A stretch of DNA of 34,217 nt from an uncultured Holosporaceae bacterium (lineage in GTDB: Bacteria > Pseudomonadota > Alphaproteobacteria > RUG11792), in assembly GCA_946408175.1 (NCBI GenBank), contig CAMJRB010000005.1, positions 1 to 34,217 on the forward strand, read 5' to 3'. Under the pieces are notes generated by a model. It ran no database searches, was not told the origin of the DNA, and worked only from the letters and a program-made list of their open reading frames with translations. Made by a program: the position numbers and the translations under genes. Below, piece by piece: positions 16,658 to 24,543 of the stretch; the stretch's first letter is position 1, and the number at the start of each line of letters is the position of its first letter.

Positions 16658-17344
16658 ATGAAGATTCTAAATGTAATGAAAAGAGCTAGTATTTGCTTAG
16701 GATTATTATTAATAACTACAATAATAAATAGTAATTATCAATATTCGATTGCTCAAGATGATACAAAAATTACAAAATCTCAGAAATCAAGAAATAAAAA
16801 AAGCCAGAAACATAAAAATACTAACATCAGTGAAGAGGAAATAAACACTGTAAAAATTGCGTTTAACGCCTTTCAGAAACTAATTGAAAATGGTGTAGAT
16901 ACAACGAAATGTACAGAATTTTATAACCAGTACTGTCCTGATAATATTTATCAGGGATTTTTTATTAAAAAAGCCAATAAACCGAAATTTGATAAATTAT
17001 TGATTCAGTATGTTGTTAATTTATTAAGTTCTGCGATGGTAAAAAAAATAAAGGGTTATAAGTTATCGGATAAGTTCACAAAGATTACAAAAAAGAAATA
17101 CTCGATAATAAAATGTAAATTAATAAATGCTCAGGATGATAAAGATATTATTGACATGTCAGTTAATATAAATAAAAACCAAAAAGTAACAGATATCTCA
17201 CTCATGCAAGAATTCAAATTATTCAAAGGTGCAAAAAATAAAGTTCACAATTATTGTGAAGATAATAAGATAAAGCATAAGCAGTATAGGAAATTTAAAG
17301 ACGACAAAAAATTAGAAATATGTGAAAAAGCTTGGGCACAATGA
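16658..17344 (+). CDS. Secreted basic protein, faintly MlaC/Ttg2D-like (228 aa)
   Basis: I start at ATG 16658; another ATG at 16676 (MKRASICLGLLL) is equally possible. Both yield a Sec signal peptide ending near SIAQ. A charged Lys/Ser/Gln linker follows. The remaining ~165 residues contain a pattern reminiscent of MlaC, the periplasmic phospholipid shuttle of the Mla system: FDKLLIQYVVNLLSS, then KKKYSIIKCKLINAQ, DMSVNINKNQKVTDISL and a helical end. MlaC proteins show F..L...Y, then two strands, then a K(V/Y).D(I/V) strand and an R.(E)F helix. Identity is low and no other mla gene is present, so this is a hypothesis. Otherwise it is an orphan exported protein with four Cys residues (CTEFYNQYC, IKCKL, NYCED, EICEK). 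Confidence 0.7.
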   Translation: MKILNVMKRASICLGLLLITTIINSNYQYSIAQDDTKITKSQKSRNKKSQKHKNTNISEEEINTVKIAFNAFQKLIENGVDTTKCTEFYNQYCPDNIYQGFFIKKANKPKFDKLLIQYVVNLLSSAMVKKIKGYKLSDKFTKITKKKYSIIKCKLINAQDDKDIIDMSVNINKNQKVTDISLMQEFKLFKGAKNKVHNYCEDNKIKHKQYRKFKDDKKLEICEKAWAQ

Positions 17345-17710
17345 GTGAAAAAATAAAAAACATGTTTTGATTTAGTTAGTGTTGTGAAATAACTACGTAA
17401 ATAATAATTAGCAACAATGACAAAATACTATTGTAGTGTGCAGTAATCAAAAGAATATAAAAAATATCTGTGATATTGTATTTGATTAATGTAAAATAAT
17501 TTTGAATTGTGGAGTAATGACACAATTAAATTGTAGCACTTTGTTTTATAAAAACCTTCTTGGAGGACTGCACATGATGGGCAATATTAGAAAAGTATTT
17601 TAATATAATATATAAGTGTGATTCTAACAAACATTTATATTTACTGCAATAATTCTTTAATAGTACAAATTGTGTGAACTACTTCCAGAAATATTTATAA
17701 CAATGTGAGT

Positions 17711-17787
17711 GCTGGATATATATATAAGAGACCAGATAATAGAAACTATAGATGTGTGATATATATTTACGCAATGGAATATCCAGC
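17711..17787. repeat. Long hairpin candidate (9-bp perfect arms)
   Basis: GCTGGATAT (17711-17719) is exactly complementary to ATATCCAGC (17779-17787). Inside, the A/T alternations at ~17718-17728 and ~17759-17768 could pair further, giving an extended stem. This is a possible RNA structure or terminator of unknown role. Confidence 0.45.
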
Positions 17788-18519
17788 TTTATTTATGATA
17801 CTTTGAATTAATGTATTGTATTACAGCTATATATTGAAACTTAAAGAGTCTATTACTTCAATTACTTTAGTAATTACTAATATGTAAGCGTAGTAGCACT
17901 GAATTTGATTGAATATTATACAAGATGCTATCTTTAATCACAATGAGCCGATGGAGAATAATGTTATAAGATATAGCATGGTAGGTACTATATTTGTCAT
18001 AACATATTGCAATAGTCTGTTATTGCTTGATAGGACAATATAGATCTTTATTTAAATAGATTTTAAGATGGATTGGATTGGACTTGTACTGTGTTACGCT
18101 CTATGAAGAAATTAATGTCTTCGATAAATAAATTATTGTACAATAGAGAGAATGCTATACAGTAGTAAGTAACACAAAATATTACTGATGTTGAGTAAAT
18201 TGATAATTTATACTCTCTAAATACAAATAGAGATTTAGGAAAAATTAGCACAGATTTTAGAAATAATATTTTGCAAATGAATTAGCAAAATAAATTACAC
18301 TCTGTGAAAATACGCACGGTATAGTGACTACTACAGGCTGTTCAAAAATGGACTGAATTATTGCATAAGTAGTACGTGGTGCTAGTTTAATTGTAAATTA
18401 TCTTGCTTGTATAATGAATCATTAAGTATAGTATAGAGAAACTTAATAATGTATTATTACATGTTACAGGATAACTATAGTTGAAGACCCAAATGCAAGA
18501 CTATTTATATTACAACAAT

Positions 18520-18595
18520 ATGTAGATCATTCTACATAATAACAGATAATCAGAGATGTATGCTTGCTATATTATAGCAAATGTGCTTATCTGTA
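18520..18595. repeat. Two adjacent hairpins
   Basis: The first is ATGTAGA-TCAT-TCTACAT (18520-18537). The second has an 8-bp outer stem ACAGATAA/TTATCTGT (18542-18549 with 18587-18594) enclosing a 7-bp inner stem TTGCTAT-ATT-ATAGCAA (18564-18580). Five bases separate the two. All three helices are perfect. Confidence 0.55.
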
Positions 18596-18855
18596 TAATT
18601 TCTATTAATACATTATTAATTAGTAATCCAATTGTGATGTATGTTATTTAAATTAGTATTAATTATTAATACTTCAAATATATTTTTTATATGTATCATA
18701 TATTGTTATATTAGAGTTTCTATTGTATATAAAACATATTTTTATGATAATATAAACAAAATGTTTTCAATGATGTAGTAAAATATATTGATGTAAGAGT
18801 ATGGTAAAATAAACATTTATAATATATATGTGCCAATGAGGGTAAAATTTTAATT

Positions 18856-19686
18856 ATGAGTACTACAATAAAAGTTGCTTGTTTTGGGGATGTTTGTGGA
18901 GAAGTAGGCAGAAATACTTTAATAGAATATTTGAAAATTAACAAACATTTATTTGATTTTATTATCGCTAATGGTGAAAATTCAGCTCATGGTTTTGGTA
19001 TTACTCAAAAAATATATAATCAATTTATTAGTGCAGGAGTTGATGTTGTTACTTTAGGTAATCATTCATTTGATCAAAAAAATGATTTACAAGTCTTTGA
19101 TAGTAATCCTAATTTAATTAGACCTCTAAATTACCCTAAGGGTACTATAGGACATGGCTATACTATTGTTAATAGAAATGGTTTAAATATAATGGTAATT
19201 AATCTTATAGGCAGATTATTTATGGAATATAATGATGATCCATTTTATGTTATCAATGAATTTTTAAATATTAATAAATTAGGAATAAAAGCAGATGCTA
19301 TATTTATTGATTTCCATGCTGAGGCTAGCTCTGAAAAAATAGCTATGGCTCACTATTTGGATGGTAGAATATCGGGAATGTTTGGAACTCACACTCATGT
19401 GCCAACTGCTGATGCTCAAATACTAACGCATAGTACTGGATTTATATCTGATTGTGGAATGTGTGGGGATTATAATTCAGTAATTGGAATGGAGGAAAAA
19501 GCACCAATATTGCGATTTACTAGTAAATTAAATGCTCATATAAAACTAACCCCTGCTAACAATATAAATAGTGCATGTGTGTGTGGAGTAGTTTTTGAAG
19601 TAGCTAGAAATGGTCAATGTATTAACATACAAACAATACGTTCAGGGGGTCAATATTTGAAAGAACCAAGAGAATTCTCACTATAA
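18856..19686 (+). CDS. ymdB: YmdB-family metallophosphoesterase
   Basis: This family (TIGR00282) hydrolyses 2',3'-cyclic nucleotides in B. subtilis YmdB and affects RNA turnover and developmental decisions. The dinuclear metal site is complete: Asp12 in CFGDVCG, Glu41/Asn42 in NGENSAHGFG, Asn69-His70 in TLGNHSFD, His154 in DFHAE and His179/His181 in GTHTHVPTADAQ. The C-terminal family block GFISDCGMCGDYNSVIGM is also present. At 276 aa it is slightly longer than usual (~265). ATG 18856 fits the family N-terminus. In other bacteria it sits beside rny or recX; here neither neighbour is related. It follows the 1.5-kb desert and has a probable TATAAT ~30-40 bases upstream without a clear -35. Confidence 0.93.
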   Translation: MSTTIKVACFGDVCGEVGRNTLIEYLKINKHLFDFIIANGENSAHGFGITQKIYNQFISAGVDVVTLGNHSFDQKNDLQVFDSNPNLIRPLNYPKGTIGHGYTIVNRNGLNIMVINLIGRLFMEYNDDPFYVINEFLNINKLGIKADAIFIDFHAEASSEKIAMAHYLDGRISGMFGTHTHVPTADAQILTHSTGFISDCGMCGDYNSVIGMEEKAPILRFTSKLNAHIKLTPANNINSACVCGVVFEVARNGQCINIQTIRSGGQYLKEPREFSL

Positions 19687-19860
19687 TAAATTTACAAATA
19701 ATAACTATGATTTTTTTATTGAGTAAAGAAATAACTATATTACATATATAATATAGCAATATTGTAAATATGTATTATATAGTTTACATTATAGGTTTTT
19801 GGACAACATGTGTATATAAATTAATAGAAATTAATAGAAATTTAATTAGAATAAAAAATA

Positions 19861-19889
19861 TTGACACGATTTTTAAAGTTTTTTAGAAT
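19861..19889 (+). promoter_or_regulatory. Near-consensus sigma-70 promoter of the 202-aa secreted protein
   Basis: TTGACA (19861-19866), a 17-base spacer and TAGAAT (19884-19889) lie 52 bases ahead of ATG 19942. Only one base departs from consensus. Confidence 0.72.
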
Positions 19890-19941
19890 GTAAGAGAAGT
19901 TGTTAATTAAGAGTTAATTTATTAATAAAACATTTTGTAAT

Positions 19942-20550
19942 ATGTCATCAGTATTGATGGTTATGTACTTCTGTACAGCTTATAGTAGTGATATTAAATA
20001 TACACCTACGTGTGATTATGAAACACAAAAGGTAATCTACTATACCAACACAGAAAAGATTGTACCTTGTACTCTTTCACTTTCATGTGCTGGCTGGCAA
20101 ACTAGCAATTATCCAATTTTGCAAACTATGCATGACCTACTAAAAAACAAAGAGGATTTAGCAAACAAAAGTATGCAATATTATTTAGAATTAATGGACA
20201 AATTGGTTAAAAGCACAAAACAATTTACATATGATGTAAGTATAGGCAAATATAACATTGAAAATACTAGCAATATTAATAAGCAGACACTACCTAGTAA
20301 TATCGTAGAAGTATTTGCAGTATTACTTAATAGTATTGTAAAAAATATTTTGAAAATGAATAATGAAAATAGTAATGTTAACAGTATTATTAATACATTC
20401 ATTAGCCAATATAAATATCTTATAGTTAATGTTGATTATGACGATTATTTGCAAAATACTACTTTGGAAAAACAGGATCGTTTAAATGAGTATCCTAAAA
20501 AATTAGATGAAATATTTGCACCAGTTAAACGGTTAGGAAACAACTACTAG
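19942..20550 (+). CDS. Small secreted orphan protein (202 aa)
   Basis: ATG 19942 begins a short, weak signal-like segment (MSSVLMVMYFCTAYSS) that lacks the usual basic N-region, so export is probable rather than certain. Five Cys residues are all in the first ~50 residues (YFCTAYSS, TPTCDYE, VPCTLSLSCAG), suggesting disulfides after export. The rest is helical and Asn/Lys-rich (LLNSIVKNILKMNNEN, INTFISQYKYLIV). No family is recognised. It has one of the best promoters in the window and its own terminator overlapping the stop codon, so it is a single-gene transcription unit and is probably well expressed. Confidence 0.75.
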   Translation: MSSVLMVMYFCTAYSSDIKYTPTCDYETQKVIYYTNTEKIVPCTLSLSCAGWQTSNYPILQTMHDLLKNKEDLANKSMQYYLELMDKLVKSTKQFTYDVSIGKYNIENTSNINKQTLPSNIVEVFAVLLNSIVKNILKMNNENSNVNSIINTFISQYKYLIVNVDYDDYLQNTTLEKQDRLNEYPKKLDEIFAPVKRLGNNY

Positions 20551-20564
20551 TAACATTAGTAGTT
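20542..20564 (+). terminator. Hairpin overlapping the stop codon of the 202-aa gene
   Basis: A perfect 8-bp stem AACTACTA/TAGTAGTT (20542-20549 with 20557-20564) with a 7-nt loop contains the TAG stop in its left arm and loop. The downstream T-rich tract is interrupted (ATTATTCATTGTATTTT). Confidence 0.5.
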
Positions 20565-21258
20565 ATTATTCATTGTATTTTATCAATCGAACTAGCACTG
20601 TGGAGTTTTTAGATTGTAATATTTATATGTGCCAATAATAATTATAAATGACAATGTAATTTGCAAAATAATTCTTAGCTATACAAAATAATATGTTATA
20701 ACTGTAATACGAATAAGATGCAATTTTGGTCTTGTTGTAAAAAGTACTAGGATGAGTAATTCATTATACTAATTAGTATTATTACAACCTAACTATTTAT
20801 ATGTAACTTAGTTTGGCACAGATATATAATGCTGATCTAATAATCTATCAAATATATCATAATTCTAAGAATATATAATGTTTTATTATTATTGATAAGT
20901 ATTATATATAATTTACACAATAGCAGTCAGGGGGCGCCAGATATATATTAAACAAGATCTAGGGCACTTTATTTTGCATGTACATTTGATATTTACATTA
21001 ACAAGTAAATTAATAATAACTAAATAAAAATATGTATTATATAATATATATTGAGATATAAAAACAATATATTTATAATAATAAAGATCAAAATGCTGTG
21101 AAAAAGTTAAGAATTTTCTAGTATTATATTACTCTATTTCTAGATATACAAAATGTTATTCTTTTAGATACAAGAATACAATATGTGTGTATTACTATAT
21201 TTACAGACTTTATTATACAATAATCGATTATTACTATTTATCATATATAAATAAATAT
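20565..21258. other. Noncoding convergent gap with one G+C-rich spot
   Basis: About 700 bases with no supported gene. The only unusual item is CAGGGGGCGCCAG around 20928-20940, including the palindrome GGCGCC, in otherwise A+T-only surroundings. Confidence 0.5.
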
Positions 21259-21657
21259 TTATAATATAGCTATTATATCTTGTAATAAACTAACTATTGT
21301 TTGTTTTATTTGATGATTTGGTAATTGCCTAAATTTTAGTATTAATTGTAGTTCAATATTATCAAGTATTAAATTTGTTTTCTCTGCATAATTATCATTA
21401 GTATTATTAGAATCAGAAAAGTGCAAATTACTAAAAAAATACTGTGGCTTACATTGTAACACTTCACATAATTTTAGGAATGTAGGTAGAGAAATATTAT
21501 TAATTCCAGCTTCGTATTTTTGAATTTGCTGAAAAGTACAGCCAATTTTATCAGATAAATTCTTTTGCGTCATATGTAATGATTTTCTTCTTTCTTTTAA
21601 TTTTTGCCCAATCTGCTTATTAGTGGTATTTTTTACAATATATTTAGGATTATCCAT
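21259..21657 (-). CDS. XRE-family helix-turn-helix regulator
   Basis: It is a small DNA-binding protein (132 aa). Residues ~16-72 form a Cro/C1-type HTH: IGQKLKERRKSLHMTQKNLSD, then recognition-helix region CTFQQIQKYEAGINNISLPTF, then VLQCKPQYFFS. The TFQQIQKYE(A/K)G form is characteristic of an alphaproteobacterial chromosomal family that, in Rickettsiales, includes regulators of type IV secretion genes such as Ehrlichia EcxR. That link is by family resemblance only. The C-terminal ~45 residues (IELQLILKFRQLPNHQIKQTI) look like the dimerisation helix pair usual in this family. It is divergent from dprA across 227 bases, so autoregulation or control of dprA is possible. It starts at ATG 21657. 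Confidence 0.9.
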   Translation of the reverse strand: MDNPKYIVKNTTNKQIGQKLKERRKSLHMTQKNLSDKIGCTFQQIQKYEAGINNISLPTFLKLCEVLQCKPQYFFSNLHFSDSNNTNDNYAEKTNLILDNIELQLILKFRQLPNHQIKQTIVSLLQDIIAIL

Positions 21658-21884
21658 TTGTATTATATTAACTAATGATACATTAATTATATTAATACTT
21701 AAAAGTTAAGTTTATATTTATATCTATAATAGTTTTAATTTCTATATTATATAGTATTTGACATTAACAATTGTTTTGCTGCTACTATTGAAAAATATTT
21801 TTTGTAAAATGTTGAATTATGTATTGCTTACTTATGTTTTTTATTGTTTAATATCAATTGAGATATGTGTTAGTAACCTTCAAT

Positions 21885-22979
21885 ATGTTAGATAGTAACA
21901 CATTAGATTGGATAAAACTATCGAATATCAGTGGTATCGGTAGTAAAAAATTCTGGTCTCTTGTGAGTTATTATAAAACAGCAGCAGAGGCTTTAAAACA
22001 TATATCTTATGATAATAAAAAAATATTTAATGATATTTTTACAGAAAAATTCCTTCATAATAATAAATGTAAAGCAATCATAGCTACGGAACATAATTTT
22101 CCTGATGCGTTAATCCATGATTGCTACTGCCCTCCTGTGCTATATTACAGGGGGGATATACAACTGCTTAATAATAAAACTAAAATTGGAATAATTGGGG
22201 CTAGGAATTCTTCAATATCCGGTAGAAATATTGCCAGTAGTATTGCTGAAAATTTAGCTGAGTATTGCATTATAACTTCAGGTATGGCCCATGGTATCGA
22301 TACTAGTGCTTTAACAGCAGTTTTAAATAAAGGATATCCAGTATTAGCTATTTTGCCTTTTGGTTTTGACAACATTTATCCTAAGGATAATATAAAATTA
22401 TTTGAAAGAATAGCAGAGAATGGATTAGTTATTACCTCAGTATTCCCTAATAGACCTCCTGATCCTAGTATGTTCCATATTAGGAATAGATTACTAGTGC
22501 TATTGTCTAAAGGTATAGTAGTAATAGAAGCTGCTGTTAAATCAGGAACAATGTCAACTGCTAATTTAGCCTTAGAACTGGGTAGAGAAGTAATGGTAGT
22601 TCCTGGATCTCCATTGGATCATAGGTATTATGGTTCAAATCTACTAATAAAAAACGGAGCTCCATTGGTACAAAATGCTCAAGATGTATTAGATATTATA
22701 GATAATAATAAAGTAATTAGTAATAAATTAAATATAAATATATGCATAAAACAGAAAGAGAATGAAATAAATTTACAGTCGGAAAATAATAAAAATAATA
22801 TGAATAATGCAGAAATTTGTAATGTTATATTGTCTAAATTATCAACAGTACCCATTACTATAGATGAATTAGTAGTAGAAACTAATTTTACAATTCCAAC
22901 AATACTTTCTGCAGTCTCGGAATTAGTATTATCTGGTAAAGTAATTAGAACTGCAAGTAATGCATTAGTCATTTCTTAA
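21885..22979 (+). CDS. dprA: DNA processing protein DprA
   Basis: DprA binds incoming single-stranded DNA and loads RecA during natural transformation. The N-terminal HhH/SAM-like region has NISGIGSKKFWSL. The Rossmann-like core shows GIIGARNSSISG, ITSGMAHGIDTSAL, ILPFGFDNIYP, IRNRLLVLLS, SGTMSTANLALELGREVMVVPG and SNLLIKNGAPLV, all in canonical order. The C-terminal winged helix (ITIDELVVETNF ... VSELVLSGKVIR) is present after an Asn/Lys-rich linker. I prefer ATG 21885 (364 aa); TTG 21858 and GTG 21867 would add nine or six residues with no ribosome-site support. radC follows 96 bases downstream in the same orientation, so the two may be co-transcribed. Confidence 0.95.
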   Translation: MLDSNTLDWIKLSNISGIGSKKFWSLVSYYKTAAEALKHISYDNKKIFNDIFTEKFLHNNKCKAIIATEHNFPDALIHDCYCPPVLYYRGDIQLLNNKTKIGIIGARNSSISGRNIASSIAENLAEYCIITSGMAHGIDTSALTAVLNKGYPVLAILPFGFDNIYPKDNIKLFERIAENGLVITSVFPNRPPDPSMFHIRNRLLVLLSKGIVVIEAAVKSGTMSTANLALELGREVMVVPGSPLDHRYYGSNLLIKNGAPLVQNAQDVLDIIDNNKVISNKLNINICIKQKENEINLQSENNKNNMNNAEICNVILSKLSTVPITIDELVVETNFTIPTILSAVSELVLSGKVIRTASNALVIS

Positions 22980-23075
22980 TTAATAAGTAATACAATATCA
23001 ATTAAATAAACCGTGTACAATTAATAATTGTTATATTAAATGTAAATATATAAAATTATTTAGTATAATAAAACA

Positions 23076-24389
23076 ATGGTGTATAAAATTAATCCCAATA
23101 AAATGAATAATAAAAAAGTTAACAATAATGAATATATTAGTAAAATTTCTACTGTAAATAATAATGCAAACATTGGGATAAATCATTGTAAAACGAGTAA
23201 TTTAAAAAAAAATTATAATACAATTGCAAGTAATTGTATTAATAATACTACTAATACTATAAATAATAGTATAAATACCGTTAATGATATTAAAAATACC
23301 AAAAATAATAATGTAAATACAATTATTGATAATAACAGTACCAATAATACATTAAATAATAATACCAATACAATTATTGATAATAAAAATACCAATAATA
23401 CTACAAATAGTAGTATAAATACAATTATTGATAATAACAATGCCAATAATACATTAGATAATAATATAAATATGATTATTGATACTAACAATACCAATAA
23501 TACATTAGATAATAATATAAATATGATTATTGATACTAGTAATACAGTAAACGATAATATAAATACTAGTATTATACAAACAACAAAAGATTCTAAAAAG
23601 ACAGAAAGTCAGAGATTTATCAATGACTGCAATCCAAATAAATATAAACAATTTGAAAATAATGATAATATTAACACCAATATAAATAAAAGTGTTAAAA
23701 CTATAAACAATAAGAATTATAATACTGGACACAGGCAAAGAGTTATTAATAAGTTAAATCAAAATGGTTTTGAACAATTTAATGATTATGAAATAGTAGA
23801 ATTAATGTTATTTTTAATCTTTAAAAGAAAAGATACTAAATTAATAGCTAAAAAATTATTAGAAAAATTTAAAAACTTAGATAGTATATTAAATGCTCCA
23901 GAAGAAGATTTAATTACAATAGCTGGTATAGGCAAATCAACTTGTAATGCTTTTAAAATAATTAATAGTATAATAAAATTTTCATTAAAATCTAAAATAA
24001 TCAATAAGAATATTATTATTTGTTTTAATGATGTTATAAATTACATTAAAGTAAATATGCAGAATTTAGCAAATGAGGAAGTACGATTATTATTACTTAA
24101 TGGTAAAAATGCAATAATAGATGATATTGTTATACAAAAAGGTAGTATAGATTCTGTGGAAATATATCCTCAAGAAATTTTAAAACACTGTATTAATAGA
24201 GGAGCAAAATCTATAATATTAGTTCATAATCACCCAAGTGGAGATCCCACTCCTTCGACTCATGATATATATATTACTAATAAAATCCAAGAAGCTACTG
24301 ATATTTTTAATATTACTTTATTCGACCATATTATAATAGGTGAAAATAAATACACATCATTTAGAAGTTTAAAACTACTGAAAGACTGA
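23076..24389 (+). CDS. radC: RadC/JAB-domain protein with a large Asn-rich repeat extension
   Basis: The RadC core occupies residues ~217-437. Its N-terminal region (GHRQRVINKL, YEIVELMLFLIF, IAKKLLEKF) ends in an HhH segment (LITIAGIGKST). The JAMM metalloprotease-like motif follows: Glu in YPQEI, then VHNHPSGDPTPSTHD (His384, His386, Asp397). RadC's biochemical role is unsettled, despite the old DNA-repair name. What is odd is the first ~216 residues, about half Asn, with 17-residue tandem repeats at 81-162. RadC proteins are normally ~220-230 aa, so this gene has nearly doubled. ATG 23076 is the only plausible in-frame start before the repeats. An internal start near residue 217 is not excluded but no Met is well placed. 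It is downstream of dprA. Confidence 0.92.
   Translation: MVYKINPNKMNNKKVNNNEYISKISTVNNNANIGINHCKTSNLKKNYNTIASNCINNTTNTINNSINTVNDIKNTKNNNVNTIIDNNSTNNTLNNNTNTIIDNKNTNNTTNSSINTIIDNNNANNTLDNNINMIIDTNNTNNTLDNNINMIIDTSNTVNDNINTSIIQTTKDSKKTESQRFINDCNPNKYKQFENNDNINTNINKSVKTINNKNYNTGHRQRVINKLNQNGFEQFNDYEIVELMLFLIFKRKDTKLIAKKLLEKFKNLDSILNAPEEDLITIAGIGKSTCNAFKIINSIIKFSLKSKIINKNIIICFNDVINYIKVNMQNLANEEVRLLLLNGKNAIIDDIVIQKGSIDSVEIYPQEILKHCINRGAKSIILVHNHPSGDPTPSTHDIYITNKIQEATDIFNITLFDHIIIGENKYTSFRSLKLLKD
23316..23561 (+). repeat. 51-bp in-frame tandem repeat in radC (17 aa x ~4.8)
   Basis: Units at residues 81-97, 98-114, 115-131, 132-148 and partial 149-162 follow N(T/M)IID(N/T)NNTNNTLDNN(I/T). The DNA copies are also similar, the last two nearly identical, pointing to recent slippage expansion. 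Confidence 0.92.
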
Positions 24390-24468
24390 AGGAAAATTTA
24401 TAAATCGTATAAAGCAATATAATAATTATGATTGATTATACATTATATATAGTGTCAAAATTAATAAT

Positions 24469-24519
24469 ATATAGTGGCAATACAATAAATAAACAAATAT
24501 ATATTGTAAACCACTATAT
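24469..24519. terminator. Bidirectional hairpin between radC and the convergent secreted gene
   Basis: Arms ATATAGTGG (24469-24477) and CCACTATAT (24511-24519) pair perfectly, and inside them TACAAT (24481-24486) pairs with ATTGTA (24503-24508) across a small internal loop. It sits between the two convergent stops, 80 bases after radC and 25 from the other gene. Confidence 0.5.
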
Positions 24520-24543
24520 TAATTAGTTGTTTTAGTAAATGTA

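Larger units (their letters stand above)
17345..18855. other. 1.5-kb gene desert with structured inverted repeats
   Basis: No gene of reasonable length is supported on either strand. The base composition is slightly less extreme than in other gaps and contains several perfect inverted repeats (17711-17787, 18520-18537, 18542-18594) and one mini-frame with a perfect ribosome site (17562-17603). It may be decayed coding DNA or hold an unrecognised RNA. I do not see tmRNA, RNase P or SRP RNA signatures. Confidence 0.5.

Noticed and set aside
18063-18251. 62-codon minus-strand frame in the gene desert
   Set aside because: No ribosome site, promoter, signal or recognisable pattern; expected by chance at this length.
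21682-21696. ATTAAT-TAT-ATTAAT as an operator for the XRE regulator
   Set aside because: Palindromic A/T hexamers are expected by chance at this composition and no second copy near the dprA side supports it.
23213-23738. Long Leu/Ile/Val-rich frames antisense to radC repeats
   Set aside because: They are mirror images of the AAT/ATT-rich repeat, which reads as hydrophobic codons on the other strand; not independent genes.
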